Assembly: GCF_004193775.1 (NCBI RefSeq)
Contig: NC_041018.1
Coordinates: 34,788,913 to 34,852,912, forward strand
Source: Glycine soja
Lineage: Eukaryota > Streptophyta > Magnoliopsida > Fabales > Fabaceae
Reading direction: 5' to 3'
Length of the DNA stretch: 64,000 nucleotides
Shown: piece after piece, positions 35,301 through 47,910 of the stretch
Position numbering within the stretch: position 1 is the stretch's first letter
Layout: each line of letters opens with the position of its first letter
Notes under the pieces: generated by a model
What the model saw: only the letters and a program-made list of their open reading frames with translations
Databases searched by the model: none
Told to the model about the DNA's origin: nothing
Position numbers and translations under genes: made by a program

Positions 35301-35624
35301 CTCCTCCTCAGGAACCCCCAGAATCTTCACCTTCCCCTCGGATTGCACGTACCGAACGTACAACTCGGTGCACGGAATCCTCATTCTCATGCTCATGCCA
35401 CCGTTGTGTTGGGAATTATCACCATCAGAAGAAGAAGAAGAAGGGTTTGGTTCTTGAACACCAAACCCCATTCCCATTTGACTAATGCTTGCATACACAG
35501 CCAAATTCACAGGGTCTTGAACACCATCACCTCTAACACCACCCCATTGAGACCCAAAATTGGAAATTGAAAAAAGACCGTTCCTTTCTTCATCGAATAG
35601 CTTGATTCCTCTCCTACCCATCAA
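32370..35624 (-). CDS. BT1: BT1-type adenylate transporter, mitochondrial carrier family (3 exons, 419 aa)
   Basis: Predicted adenine nucleotide carrier of plastid or mitochondrial envelope membranes. Exons: 35624-35004, 33302-33141, 32846-32370 (621, 162 and 477 bp, all phase 0, GT-AG introns), with ATG ATG at 35624 and a stop at 32370-32372. The three carrier repeats are complete, each with its signature: PLETIR (residues 156-161), PLELLK (250-255), PLEVAR (344-349). A roughly 135-residue N-terminal extension, with a polar/acidic stretch and a KKKKK cluster before the first repeat, is typical of Brittle1-like proteins. The tail ends in an acidic run (EDDDDEE). Intron 1 (1.7 kb) holds two MITEs and a copy of the end of exon 1. 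Substrate is inferred from the family; localisation is not determinable here. No break was found. Confidence 0.92.
34496..34695. mobile_element. 200-bp MULE-type MITE in intron 1 of the carrier gene
   Basis: Inverted ends GGCTTAAATATGTTTT and AAAACATATTTAAGCC, with a 9-bp target duplication ATATAATTA (34487-34495 and 34696-34704). A 9-bp TSD fits Mutator-like elements. It has no coding capacity. Confidence 0.85.
34696..34785 (-). repeat. Duplicated exon-1 end with splice donor inside intron 1
   Basis: About 65 bases at 34698-34766 repeat the end of exon 1 and its donor (TCATTGAG|GTAATTA on the minus strand) from 34996-35064. A 2-base length difference puts the copy out of frame. Flanking ATGATGTACACA repeats also recur (34449-34485, 34972-34986), so a roughly 0.5-kb local duplication predates the MULE MITE. 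Confidence 0.75.
34799..34964. mobile_element. 166-bp hAT-type MITE in intron 1 of the carrier gene
   Basis: Ends CAGTGTTGTTAAAT and GATAACACTG (inverted, imperfect), with flanks TACAAAAC and TGCAAAAT as an 8-bp duplication with two changes. The interior is rich in GCCATGGCG-like arms. Confidence 0.7.
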
Positions 35625-35833
35625 CCAGAACCTTCTAAAGACCCCTTTTTTATTGGGTTTTTTTGGGATGAATAAGAAGATTCAAATGAATAATGGATTG
35701 GTTTGGTTCAGAGAAGGAGCATGCGAGAGGAAGAAGAAGAGGCGGCGAGAGAGAGAAGGGTAGGAACGGTAGGTGAATGAATCTGTGTTCGCGTTCCTCT
35801 CGGCACACTCAATAGAAACTGCACTTGGGAGAT

Positions 35834-35851
35834 AATATATACTATATATTT
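35834..35851 (-). promoter_or_regulatory. Candidate TATA region of the carrier gene
   Basis: On the minus strand AATATATAGTATATATTA lies about 210-230 bp upstream of the ATG. The implied 5' UTR contains CT/GA-rich runs. No other core element is clear. Confidence 0.35.
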
Positions 35852-36519
35852 TGCACATGTGAGGGAAAAAGTTGATCCTGTTGCAATTTTTTTTACCCTA
35901 ATGTGGCATCAAATTCATAGGAAATTGACTACTAGTTCGGAGAATAATATATATTAGAAAAAAAACACTACTAGTATTTTAAGTTTTTAACGGTTGCAAA
36001 AATTAAAATTTATATTAAATAAATATTTTTAAATACATATATTTTATTCAAATTAAAATTTATAATGGATAATTATTTTAGAACATATAAATTATATTTT
36101 AGATTTAGGATAATTATTTTATTTTGTGATATGATATTATTTTTAATGGTTGATAATTTTTAAAAAAATATTAAAATTATAGTTAAAATTAAAGATATTG
36201 AAAAGAATAGATTGCATTTGATAATAGATTAAGAAAATTCTTAAAAAATGTTCTCTGTTGAATTATATTAATAAAAAATACTCCCGTTTAATATATTTAT
36301 TCTAGTTTGTATACGTTTAAATATATTTTTATTTTTTAAAATTTGAAATAAATTTGTTTTTATTCTTCCTTAATTTATGTAACTTGAAAAAATTATTTTA
36401 ATCCATTTGTCCCAATGTCCTCAATCTAAATGTTTTCATGATAAAAATGTAAAATCAAAGTGTAGGTTGTGATGTAAAGACTACTAATTTATTATCACCC
36501 AATAAAATTTTTAGGTTAT

Positions 36520-36780
36520 GTATGACAAAATTAATTGAAAAGTTAGTTGGTAAAATTAGTTAGTAAAAATAATTGATAGGTTTAAAATTATTAAAAAATA
36601 ATAAAATTATGATTTATTTAAAGAGAATAATTAAAAAATTTGTTAAATATATTAAGAATAAAAGGAAAACAAAATTCTAATTGAGAGCTGGCATACGTAG
36701 CGTTAAACATACATTTAAAACTACTACTATTAAAAAAAATATTTACCAAAGAGTCAAGTGATTTTGTTTAAAATATCTCA
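36520..36780 (+). repeat. AT-rich dispersed repeat, copy 2 (partial)
   Basis: Begins GGTTATGTATGACAAAATTA and GAAAAGTTAGTTGGTAAAAT, and shares AATATATTAAGAATAAAAGG with copy 1. Part of the interior appears replaced around 36670-36720. Confidence 0.4.
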
Positions 36781-39266
36781 CCAATCTTAATGGTTTCTTG
36801 GTGTTTGGATATAGGTACTAAAATATTTTTTTTTCAAATTTAAGAGTTTAAATATATATATATAATCTTTATATTTACTGGGGTGAGAGCCAATTATATA
36901 TATAGTATAGATAAATATTTGTATTTGTATATAACTTAAATTAGATTAAATTAGGTATATACATAATTTTAAAATAGATATTAATAATTAAATACATAAT
37001 GTAATTATTGACTTTTAAAAAAAGGTAAAATTAATTTGTTGGCAATGTATTCTTACTAAATTTTTAGTTAATTAGATCTTAAAAAAAAAATTTCTTTAAA
37101 TTGGATCCTGAAACTTCTTTTTTTCATTTGGGTTCTCTCATCTAATTATCAACACGGAAATATAACCACAAACACATAACTGGATATGCAAACAATGGAC
37201 TAGTGATTCTAAAGTATGTTGTAAGTATAACTGACTTAATCCTAAGAGAGTTTTCTGCAAAGTTTTAGCCTTCTGCATAGCCAAGCAATTGTACAAGGCT
37301 TGCCAAAGAATCATTTAAGTTGAATTCACCTACACAACTTGAAACTTTGCAAAAAAAAATCTGATAATTGGCTCAACTACACTAACAACACACCCTAAAA
37401 GTACTAGTCCAATTAAAAGAAGAGGAAAATTCAAAAACAAGAGGACCCAATTGAAAGAAGAAGAAAAAAAGTTCAGGATCCAATTGTGAAAGAATCTAAT
37501 TGTCTGTTTACAGATCATTTTTAATACCAACGATTAAACAAGAGGACCCAATTAAAAGAAGAAGAAAATTCAAAATTCTAATTGAAAATTTGATAAAAGT
37601 AGAAGGACTCTAGAATAATTAAACCTAAAAAATGTTTTCATCAATACTATTATTTTGTAAATTAATAAACTACTTTTAATAATAAACTTTCATTAGGGGA
37701 GTTATAACTTATAATATTGGTTGGATGGTTGAAAAGAAAAGGAAAAAGAGAGATATTGGGTTCAAATTCTTTCTAGTAACAAAAACTAACACATTAATAA
37801 CTAACATGGATCTTTTTTTAAAGATCTATTAAGCTAAAAATATATATATTTAGATTAATAGAAGTTCATGTTATATTTTATTATTTACTTTATATAAAAA
37901 AATTTACTACTATTTTATTAGAATAAAAAATTTATTATATTTCTTAATTTCAACGTAACAACTTTAAAGGAATGAAGAAAGTATTAACACTAATCGACGG
38001 CTGAATTCGCGCACATTAATTTATATTTATTAATTTCCTCTTTTATGTCACTATAATCGAATCTAATAAATGCACACTAATGTGTTAAAAGCTACATTAA
38101 TTTTTTTTCTCAATAATTCTAAGTACATATATGCATACATGCATTTGAATGTCATCTCACGCATGAATCAACTTGTATGAGATTAATTTTTCCTGCTTAA
38201 TTAGATATTTCAAATTTAAGTTTGGAGTATGTAAAATTATATTAAATAACCAAAAAAGTTTTGTATATAATAATCTTATGTGATTAAGTGACATGGTAAG
38301 GGTTTTGCTGTCTATTATAGTGATAATTGGCTGTATTTCATTGAAAAATAATTGAGATCCATAAAAAATTTAAAAAAACTATCAAATCAGATTTCATATG
38401 GAATCAAATATTGTGCAAATTGCGTGAATATTTCACTTTTCAATAGAATAAGAAAAAAATGGAAAGACGCCAAAAAATTCCAAAGACAGCCCACTAAATA
38501 CTAATCAATGAATGGAATAAAAACCTAAGAAGATGACGTATTTACTATTTAGTGAGAGTGGTTTTTAAAAGGAGAGAGAAAGAAGTGAATTTGAATCCTA
38601 CATATAATTAATAAAAATTTAATATTATATGATATCTAAATTAATTATTTCATTTCAAAAATATCCAAATTAATTATTATTATTCTATTGAGAAAAAAAA
38701 TAATTATTATATAAAAATGTTGAAACTAACATAATTATTTATTTTCTACAAATATTTTAAAAAATAAAAATGAATATGATAATAATAACTTTCATAAATA
38801 TTTATTTTTGGTATAAAACACTCGTATCTTTATTAGAGATTATTTTATATTCTTAGTATTTAACCTAATTGTATATATGATATTCGTAAAAAAAAAATAC
38901 TTGAATTGGATACCATTAAATTTATATTAGCACAATCTTATATCAATTGACATATACCATCTTAAAAAATATGATTTATTAACTCTCAAAGTAACAATAT
39001 TGATTCATAATCTATAAACTGAGAAAAAATACGATACCATTAAATTTATATTCTTCTTCTTCTTCTTGTAATAATTTATATCCTTAATTATTAATTAAAA
39101 TAAAATATTTGAGTTATTTTAAATTTAACCTCAAAATTTTTAAATCATTACTTTTAGTTATTCTTTTTTCATGAAGTATATTTTAAAGTAACTAATTTAA
39201 AAATAACCAAGTCTGATTAGATGAATATAATAAATTTAATTCATTTCAAATTTGACTTAAATCATT

Positions 39267-39302
<36 letters not shown>

Positions 39303-41188
39303 AAGTGCTTAGGATTCTTCTTAGTGCATCCGTCATGCTTCTTGGCAACGATGTTGTTTCTTTATAATATGTTATTTATGTTTTTTACTATACTAATAAA
39401 AACAATTATTAAAACATTTTTTCAATATTAATGATTACAAATGAATTATGATGTAAAAAATAAATTATTAGTTTGAAGAATAATTTGTTTTAACAATTGC
39501 TTTCATTTGTAATCATTAATAAACATTGAAAAAGAACAACCAAAATGTATAAACATAAGAAAACACTTGAGTAGAAAAATAAATCGTGTTAGGAAAATTG
39601 TATAAAATATTATAATAAAGAAGAATATAAAAGAATAAGAAGTAAAGTTGTAGTAATAATATGCTCTCTTTACATCTTGTTAAAGAAAAATATTTGAAGT
39701 TAAATATATAAAATAAAATAAAAAATACTATTTGAAGTTACACAAAATAAATATTACGTATAGCTACATACATATTTGATTTTTTTGGTTAAAATTGGAA
39801 CAATGTAAAGAATAAAATATATACATTATTTATAAAACAATTATATTAAAAGGAAAAATAGTAATTATGTTTCTGTACTGAGAAAAAATAAATTACCGCC
39901 ATTGAGGTTCATTTCGATCAGATTGAAGGTATTACAGGTGTTTAACTAATAGAAATCAAAACAAAATAGACCAAATTTTTTATCAAAAGATAAATAAAAA
40001 GAGAGAGCGATAAGTAATGGGTATAATATCAATTAAACTAATAAAAATCAAAATAAAGGAGAAAAAAATGCTTGCCAAAAGAGAAATAGAAATAGATAGC
40101 GAAAAGTAATAGTTATAATATAAAATAATCAAAAATTTAATAGAAATTAGAATATAGTAAATTACCGAAACATAAAATTAAGAAAATCTCCTAAACTTGG
40201 AATAAACATAAGAAAAAAGCAAAAATTAGCATAAATTGAATCTGAAAAAAATCATGAAGGCATGAATTGAATATAAAAAGATATACAAAGAAAAGACAAA
40301 AAGTTAAAAGCAAAAATAAAACTCTTACTAATTGAAGCAACAATATAATAAGAGCATAGAATGAAATAATACGAAGGTAATAAAGCAAAAGAATAAGACT
40401 TACAAATGGCTCTGAAAAGAAGAAAGGTAGAAGAAAGCTACGTAACAAAAGTTTGAGGAGTGGAGATTAAAATGGTTATTCTTTCGGGATCTAGTATTTA
40501 GTTCAATTAATTGTTTATATAGAGAAGGTAGTCCACCGATTTAGTGGCCAACGATAATAAATATCAATCAATATTAATCAAAAACAAATATATATATATA
40601 TATATATTGAATTTAAAAATATTAATTAATAGAGAATAATAAAAAGTAAAAGAAAATATTATTATATACGTGTGTATTAATAATCTTATGAACCAAGTAG
40701 GATTAACTATTTATGAATATATATTTTTCTTGTAAAAAAATAATATATATTGTTTTAACTATAAAAAAAAAAAAAAAAAAAACTCTTGCTATGAGTACTA
40801 ATGATTTATTAAAAAATTACACATTTGGTATCACAGTATAATTATTAGTGCATTAAAGTCTTCTTAAGATTTTTTTAATCATAACATAATAATTTCAAAA
40901 TTACATGTTTGGCATCACACATGTAATTAATATGTAGTATAGCTATTAACTTGATTGTTACAAAAATAATTCTTGAGTTAATATATTCCTCATAAAACGT
41001 GAGTCATGACAGAGAGGGAGTATACTAACAACGTATGTGTAGTAACTGATCTCTTTCAATGATAAAATCTTTAATGTAATAAAATGAATTGATGAAGACA
41101 TTTGATGAAGAAAAAAAAAACTTACCACTAACATAAAGTGATAACGCAGTATAACCATGTCGAAACTTTTTTTTAAGAGAATCTCAAA

Positions 41189-41278
41189 AGGTTTAAAAAA
41201 TATTAATTAATGTGAACTTTAAATATTTTTAAAGGTTTTAAAAAATATTAATTAATGTGAACTTTAAATATTTTTAAA
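41189..41278. repeat. 44/45-bp tandem duplication
   Basis: Two adjacent units starting AGGTTT and containing AATATTAATTAATGTGAAC are identical apart from one T. Confidence 0.85.
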
Positions 41279-41343
41279 GGGTTTTAATTTTATTTTAAAT
41301 TATACTTTAAATATATTTAAACAAAGAACCATTGTTTTTCTAA

Positions 41344-41602
41344 AAGATTACATTAACCTTGACCACTAACACCTAATAACATAATAATTACATTTCTAGA
41401 CATTGAGGTTAAAAAAATGTAATATCATTATTTTATAAAGTAATCATAGGAAAATAAAGGTAAACTATTATTTTATAAATATTTTTTTAGTGTTATGAAT
41501 ATTTATGTGCAGTAATTTTTAATAACCTCTTAATTTGTTTAATGATAATTATACTTTAAATAATAGTTTGAAATATAATTTTGAAAATAATTATCACTTT
41601 AT

Positions 41603-41670
<68 letters not shown>

Positions 41671-41800
41671 CACTAACCTTGATAACTAACACCTCATAAA
41701 TAATAATTGCATTTCCAGAAACCAGGTTTAAAAAATATAATATCATTATTTTTAAAAATTACACCACAAACATTTTACAAATTAATCATAAAAAAGTAAA
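41344..41800. repeat. Direct repeat flanking a 64-bp (AT)n array
   Basis: ACTAACACCT-containing segments at about 41350-41450 and 41669-41755 align along their length (ACCTTGA..ACTAACACCT, then AATATCATTATTTT). The (AT)32 array is at 41605-41668, directly before the second copy. Confidence 0.7.
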
Positions 41801-42349
41801 ATGAAAATATCATTGTTTTAAATATTTTTTAGGATTTTTTTTCATTTAATGATAATTATATTTTTATATTTTTTAAATTGATACTACATTATTTATTATT
41901 TTATTAGTTTTCTCTATTTTTATTTAATAAATATATAAAAGATTATAATAGTAAATCATTTTTTTAAATGAATAATTTTTCATTCATGTTATTAATGTTA
42001 TATCACATTAAATCATATCAACAGCTGTTGTTGTGAAATTGAAGTTTCAATCTAACTAAAAAATGTTAAAGTAAAAGTTAAATGAGATCAATTATTATTA
42101 TTATGTTAAAGTTTCGATCTTACAACTCGAAAAATTTGAAGTAAAGTTTATATAGATAGATAGATAAATGGATTTCTTAGTAACTATAAAAAAAAGACAA
42201 AAATGAAATAATTATATGAATTTTTTATTATTTATTACTAAAAATTTATTTTAAACAACAAAATGAATGATTGTCACTAATTTGTTATTAGAGAATTTTC
42301 ATTAGCAAAATGCATTCTAATGAAATCCATCATATGTATAAAAGTTTTA

Positions 42350-42900
42350 GGTTGTTACTTTGGTGTGACTTAAAAATAAGTCATAACGACTTATGTATTA
42401 TTCAATCATATAATGTTACATTAGAAAATTTGGTTTTAATTTTTTTTTAATTAAAGTCCAAGGATCTTTTTGCAAATATGATATTTTATTTTTATTTTTA
42501 ATTTAATATTTTATTAAAAGACATTTTCATCCCTAATTAATTCATATTCTTCTTTATTCTAAACCTACTTTTTTCTTTACAATATATAATCTTTCCTGTG
42601 CATAACCTAGTTAATTAAATACATTTTTTCTTTCCTGTGTGTCACTTCGTGTGTTGCGTCTCCTACTAGCCACTAACCATGGTTGCAAAAGAGCTCTTGT
42701 CTCTGCATTTCCTGTGAAAAAACTGAGTGTTATTGATATATTTTTTCTTTGCCTTTTAAAAAATAAAACGCTCTAATTATATATAATAAATTGATTTTGT
42801 AATTATTGGATGTGGAAATGTAAGTAACATGACATTAAATGATTGGATAATACATAAGTAACATTGGTGTGACCTAAGAAGTCGCACTAAAGTAACATCC
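42350..42900. mobile_element. 551-bp MULE-type MITE
   Basis: Inverted ends GGTTGTTACTTTGGTGTGAC and GGATGTTACTTTAGTGCGAC continue with CTTATGTATTATTCAATCAT against CTTATGTATTATCCAATCAT, an imperfect TIR of about 80 bp. Flanks AAAGTTTTA (42341-42349) and AAAGTGTTA (42901-42909) look like a 9-bp duplication with one change. No ORF. Confidence 0.75.
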
Positions 42901-43426
42901 AAAGTGTTAATATAAGACTTCCTTTTGTAGATTTTGTCTTGAAAAATAATACTTAACATAATTTTTAATATATGCAAGAATTACATTTTCTCAAAATATG
43001 ATATTTTTAATTGATATATTATTGCTTGCTATGAAATTAGAGTTGAATTTCTTAAACAACGTATCGAGTACCAGTTTTATTAAAAGTGAAACCTTACCAA
43101 AGGGGTTGATCAATCAAATTTTTTGGAAAAGATTTTTTTTTGTACAAAAATTTCCTAACAGAGATTAAATAGATACTTTACATTAATAATACTCTTAAAA
43201 TGTGATTTTGATTTAATTCAATCTTATAAAAATGGCTTGTGAGTTAAGGATTGCTCCCTACTTATATATTTTACTTTATCTCGACACTATGTCTAACTAA
43301 TGTAGGATTCAACATACTTTTCTTCTATCCATGGCTACCTGCCACAACTAAAGTGAGTTAGAGATGACCACAATTAAAGTGACTTTCAAACAAATACAAT
43401 CACTCAGAAAAAGTATAATATGTTTT

Positions 43427-43676
43427 TGTTAGGAAAGGAATTCGCTGGACCATTATTATCTTCCTAAAACCAATTGTTCTATTGTATGTATATTTATTTC
43501 CTATTATAAATTAGGAATAGTATTCATCCTATTAATTAGATATATTTAGGATTCCTCATTTAGGTTGTACAAATCAGGAATTAGGATCAATTGTCATTAA
43601 AGTAGTTATAAATGCTATGTATTATTTATAGAGATGAAGGAGAGAAGAAAAGGGCAGAAAAACCAAATTTCTAACA
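43427..43676 (+). repeat. 5' LTR of the truncated copia element
   Basis: TG...CA ends, a TATTTATAG box near 43623 and a purine-rich U5-like end. It is placed by the adjoining primer site. Confidence 0.85.
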
Positions 43677-43689
43677 TGGTATCAGAGTC
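43677..43689 (+). other. Primer-binding site (initiator Met tRNA)
   Basis: TGGTATCAGAGTC immediately follows the LTR. This is the standard copia primer-site form. Confidence 0.85.
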
Positions 43690-44098
43690 TATAGCCCATC
43701 TTAGTTCTTGTCTATTCTAGTAGGCTCGCCTGTATTGGCAGACGTCTGTGGAGAGGGGTGTTAGGAAGTCTCATGTCATCTGCCTCAATTCTTGGGGTGC
43801 AACTTATATATCTGTTGGACAACATTACTTAATGTCAATTGGTTTTAAGTTGAAATCCAACAAGGTATCACGAGTCTCCTTGACAACAACGTGAGTCTTT
43901 CCAGTTTTGTGTTCGCACTTGATTCGTGATTCTGTTTATGTTCTTTGTCTTGGTCCTTGCTTGGTCGCATGCACGACACCAGTGCTCGTTTGTTTGTGTG
44001 TGCTCCTAGTTCGTTCTTGTAACTCTCTCGTTCGTGTTTCAATTCCTGGTTCTTGTCCCCTTTTATTTTTGGGCACAAGCTCTTGGCCTTTTTTTTTC

Positions 44099-47000
44099 AT
44101 GACTATGGAGAATCTTTGTGTTCACTTTAACGACAAGAACTATGTTGCTTAGGAGTTTCAGTTCAAGATGTTCGTGAAAGGGAAAGGCATGTGGGGACAT
44201 ATTGATGGGTCCTCCTCTAAACCCACAGCCATGGCTGAGTTGGCTGCATGGGAGACGCAGGATGCCCAAATTATTTCTTGGCTTTTGGGGTCCATGAGCC
44301 TCTAATGGTGAATAACCTGTGTTCATTTTCTACTGCCAAAGACATATGGGATTATCTCAACCACATTTTCAATCAAGATCATTCGGCCAAACGCTTTTAG
44401 TTGGAATTGGACATAGCCAATTACGGTCAGGCTAATTTCTCTATTCAAGAATATTATTTTGGTTTCCTGAACTTATGGGCTAAACACTCTACTATACTTC
44501 ATGTTGTACGTGGACCAATTCCACATGAAACTTAGACCTGAATTTGAAGTTGTACATGTTGCTCTCTTAAATTGGCACCCACTTCCCTCTTTGGATGTAT
44601 GTGTTGGTGAACTGCTTCGGGAAGAACAATGTTTTCTCACTCAAGCAGCTCTGTCCCGTGACTCTTCTGTTTCGAAAGCTATTGTTGTTGCCTATATTGC
44701 CCAGGATGAAGGCAAAGGTCGTGATGCATGACAGGTTCAATGTTATTCGTGCAAAAAATTTGGTCATATTGCTCGTCATTGCACGAAGAAGTTTTGCAAC
44801 TATTGTAAGCAACGTGGCCATATCATCATGGACTATCCCACTAGACCACCACGGCGTCAGGTGCAAGCTTTTCATGCAGTTAATTCTATGACTGAGACAC
44901 CCACTTCTGTCCCAACCAATGTTGATGCCTTAACTCCAGAGAAGGTGCAACAAATGGTGCTTTCTGCATTATCTGCCTTAGGCATCCAGGGTAAGTCTAA
45001 TGATATATCTTCACCATGGTTTGTTGATTTTGGAGCCTCCAATCATATGACTGGTACCTTGGAACATTTAAACAATGTTCGCACTTATAATGGCACTCAA
45101 AACATTCAGATTGTTAATGGTAATACTCTTTCAATCACTATTGTTGGTGATATTACTCCTTCCTTTGGTGATGTATTTGTCTCTCATGGACTTGTTTCTA
45201 ATTTAATTTTGGTTGGACAATTGGTGGATAACAATTGCAATATTAATTTCTCTCGAGCTGGTTATGTTGTGCAGAATCAGGTGTCGGGGAAGGTGATCGC
45301 GACGGGGCCTAAAGTGGACAGATTATTTCCACTCCAGTTTACTCTACCTAGACTTTTGTCTTTTAATTGTATTGGTGTCCCAAATAAGTATGAGGATTGG
45401 TACAAAAAGTTGGGTCACCCAAATTCAATTGTTTTGTCTCATTTACTGAAAAATGGATTCTTAAGCAATAAAATTACCATTCCTGGTTCATCCTTTAACT
45501 GTTCTGTATGCAAACTTGCTAAAAGCAAAACCCTTCTGTTTCCTTCTATTGCTCATCATGCTGACAAATGTTTCGACATTATTCACATTGATGTTTGGGG
45601 TATATCACCTATCTTATCACATGCCAAGTACAAGTATTTTGTGACATCTATTGATGATTATAGCCGCTTTACTTGGATATATTTTCTCCATTCTAAAGAT
45701 CAAGTTTTCTCCATGTTTAAGACATTTTTGGCCTACATTGCAAATCAATTCCACACCAGCATTAAGATTTTGCTCACTAATTCTGGTGGGGAATATATTT
45801 CTGCTGAGTTTCAGACATACTTGCAGCAACAAGGCATTATTTCTCAACGTTCATGTCCATACACACCTCAATAGAATGGCATTGCAAAGTGAAAGAATAA
45901 GCATTTGCTTGATGTCACACAAGCATTACTTCTTTAGGCTTCGGTTCCTTCTCATTTCTGGGTTGAGGCATTGACCATTGTTGTCTACTTGATCAATCAC
46001 CTTCCCTCCCAGGTTCTTGGCTTCGATTCTCCTTTCTTTCAACTTTATAACATACAACCGAGTTATGATGATCTTCACCCTTTTGGTTGTGTATGTTTTG
46101 TACATCTTCCACCTTCGGAACGTCACAAACTTGGGGCTCAGTCTGTTCAATGTGCATTTATGGGTTATGGTACCACTCAGAAGGGTTTTTTGTGTTATGA
46201 TGTTGTTGCCCAACATTTCCGTATCTCTCAGAATGTGGTTTTCTTTGATCATCAAGATTTCTTTCCATTTGTTTCTCTTGACGCTAATGGTTTTGCTACT
46301 CTTCCTTCTTTTCCTAAGGTTTCTCATGCTACAAAATGGTTTAAACCAGGCTATGTATATGCTAGGCGCCCTCTTGCCTCGCCCTTTCCCGACTCTGAAC
46401 TGTCACCTAAACGTACACCAATAGCACCTCGTAGATCCAGCTGTATTTCTCGTACACCAGATAGGTATGGTTATTCCCCTACTTCTCTTACTGCCACTTT
46501 ATCTAGCATTCCTATTCCTACATGTTATTCATAGGCTTTTAAGGATATGTGTTAGGTCAAAGCTATGCAAGAGGAGTTGCAGGCACTTCAGGAGAATTAT
46601 AATTGGGATATCGTTCCATGCCCCCCTAATGTCAAACCCCTTGGCTGTAAATGAGTGTATTCTATCAAACTTAATTATGATGGTTTTTTTCATCGTTACA
46701 AGGCTTGATTGGTTGCTTTGGGAAACAAACAGGAATATGGAGTGGATTATGATGAGACATTTGCACCTGTGGCCAAAATGACTACTATTAGAACTGTGCT
46801 ATCTATTGCTGCCTCCAAGGGCTGGTCTCTCCATCAAATGGATGTGAAGAATGTCTTTCTTCATGGTGACCTAGCTGAAGATATTTATATGACCCCTCCA
46901 CAAGGTTTGTTTTCTTCTTCTGTTGGTGTATGCAAGCTCAAACATTCTTCATATGGTCTAAGGCAGGCACCACGGGCATGGTTTGAAAAATTTCGAACTA

Positions 47001-47535
47001 TTCTCCTTGCCTTTTCTTTTACTCAAAGTCGATATGATTCTTCTTTATTTATTCAAACCACTGCAGCTGGTATTGTTCGTCTTCTTATTTATGTTGATGA
47101 TATGGTCATTACTAGTTCTAATCATGTGTCATTACAGCACCTCAAACGGTAACTTCAAGCTTCTTTTCATATGAAGGATCTAGGCAATGTTAACTATTTT
47201 TTGGGTCTTGAGGTTAATTCTCATCCCAAAGGTCTCTTTCTTCATCAAGTATACCGACGATTTGATCTCTTTGGCAGGTCTCCAATCTGCTGCTCCCGTG
47301 GATACTATTCTCGAAGTTAATGTCAAATATCTTCGTGATGAGGGTGACATTCTACCTAATCCTTTGTTGTATCATCAGTTAGTGGGTAGTCTTAATTATT
47401 TGACTATTACACGTCCTGACATCTCCTTTGTAGTCCAACAGGTTAGCCAATTTATGCACACTCCTTGCCACCTTCACCTAGATGTTGTCTGACGTCTCAT
47501 TCGTTACTTGAAAGGTACTTCTCATAGGGGGCTGG
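44099..47535 (+). pseudogene. gag-pol relic of the copia element
   Basis: Gag starts MTMENLCVHFNDKNYVA (44099) and soon meets stops. A zinc knuckle region lies near 44740-44820 (C..C....H....C, then CNYCKQRGH). The protease/integrase frame is open at 44828-45874. The protease motif reads WFVDFGASNHM where Ser is expected (DSGAS). Integrase has the LGHPN...CSVCKLAKS zinc region and IHIDVWG, but the second catalytic position reads TNSGGEY, where TDSGGEY is usual. The third, near 45885, is Lys followed by a stop. RT blocks: VDYDETFAPVAKM, HQMDVKNVFLHGDL, YGLRQAPRAWF and an intact YVDDM at about 47090. The frame is broken by at least six stops or shifts. Confidence 0.88.
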
Positions 47536-47553
47536 TAAAGAAATTTAACCTTT

Positions 47554-47580
47554 TAAAGAGACATATTTTATGTCTCTTTA
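47554..47580. repeat. Perfect hairpin, 12-bp arms, 3-nt loop
   Basis: TAAAGAGACATA, TTT, TATGTCTCTTTA. It lies about 20 bp past the point where copia homology ends. No run of T on either side suggests a specific terminator. Confidence 0.8.
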
Positions 47581-47689
47581 TGAAAAGTCACATCTAATTA
47601 CTCTAAGGAAGAATCACATTTTTTATTCATACTTTCACTTTGACATAAATAAACACATAACTAGATGAAAGAATACAATATTTTATTTA

Positions 47690-47910
47690 TTTAAAGGTTA
47701 TGTTTCAAGAGTTATTTAAGCTAGTTTTAATTTTTTTTTACTAGCTGAAAAACTTTTTTTATATTTTTTAAGTAGCTTTTAGTGTTTTTTTTAATAATTT
47801 CTACCATTTTTGAAATATTACTTTAAATGATATTTTTTAAAACGATAACTTCCAATTTTTTATATTTTATTCTCTTTTTATTAAAATATTTGTTCAATTT
47901 TTTTTATTTT
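47690..47910 (-). repeat. AT-rich dispersed repeat, inverted copy 3
   Basis: Read on the minus strand it contains AAAGTAATATTTC, GGTAGAAATTATTAAA and CAGCTAGTAAAAAAAAATTA, and ends at AACATAACC, in the same order as the other copies. Confidence 0.4.

Larger units (their letters stand above)
35865..43426. other. AT-rich intergenic region, no gene seen
   Basis: About 7.5 kb with no exon I can support. It holds AT microsatellites (39269-39300, near 40590, 41605-41668), a poly-A run near 40770, a 44-bp tandem duplication (41189-41278), a spaced direct repeat (41350 and 41669), a MULE-type MITE (42350-42900) and a partial AT-rich dispersed repeat (36520-36780). Around 37411-37590 a motif CAAGAGGACCCAATT recurs with AAAGAAGAAGAAAA. 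Other parts are unassigned. Confidence 0.6.
43427..47535 (+). mobile_element. Ty1/copia element, 3'-truncated
   Basis: A 250-bp 5' LTR (43427-43676, TGTTAGG...CTAACA) is followed directly by an initiator-Met-tRNA primer site TGGTATCAGAGTC. A degenerate gag-pol in copia order (Gag, protease, integrase, RT) follows. Homology stops at about 47535, at the start of RNase H (RYLKGTSHRGL), and no 3' LTR is present, so the right part was lost. Confidence 0.88.

Noticed and set aside
37330..37590. Possible gene from repeated GAAGAAGAAA text
   Set aside because: Short direct repeats of dispersed-repeat type; no open frame with protein features on either strand.
40191..40448. Minus-strand 85-codon hydrophobic frame
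   Set aside because: Low-complexity AT-rich DNA; Leu/Phe-rich translation without any family feature.
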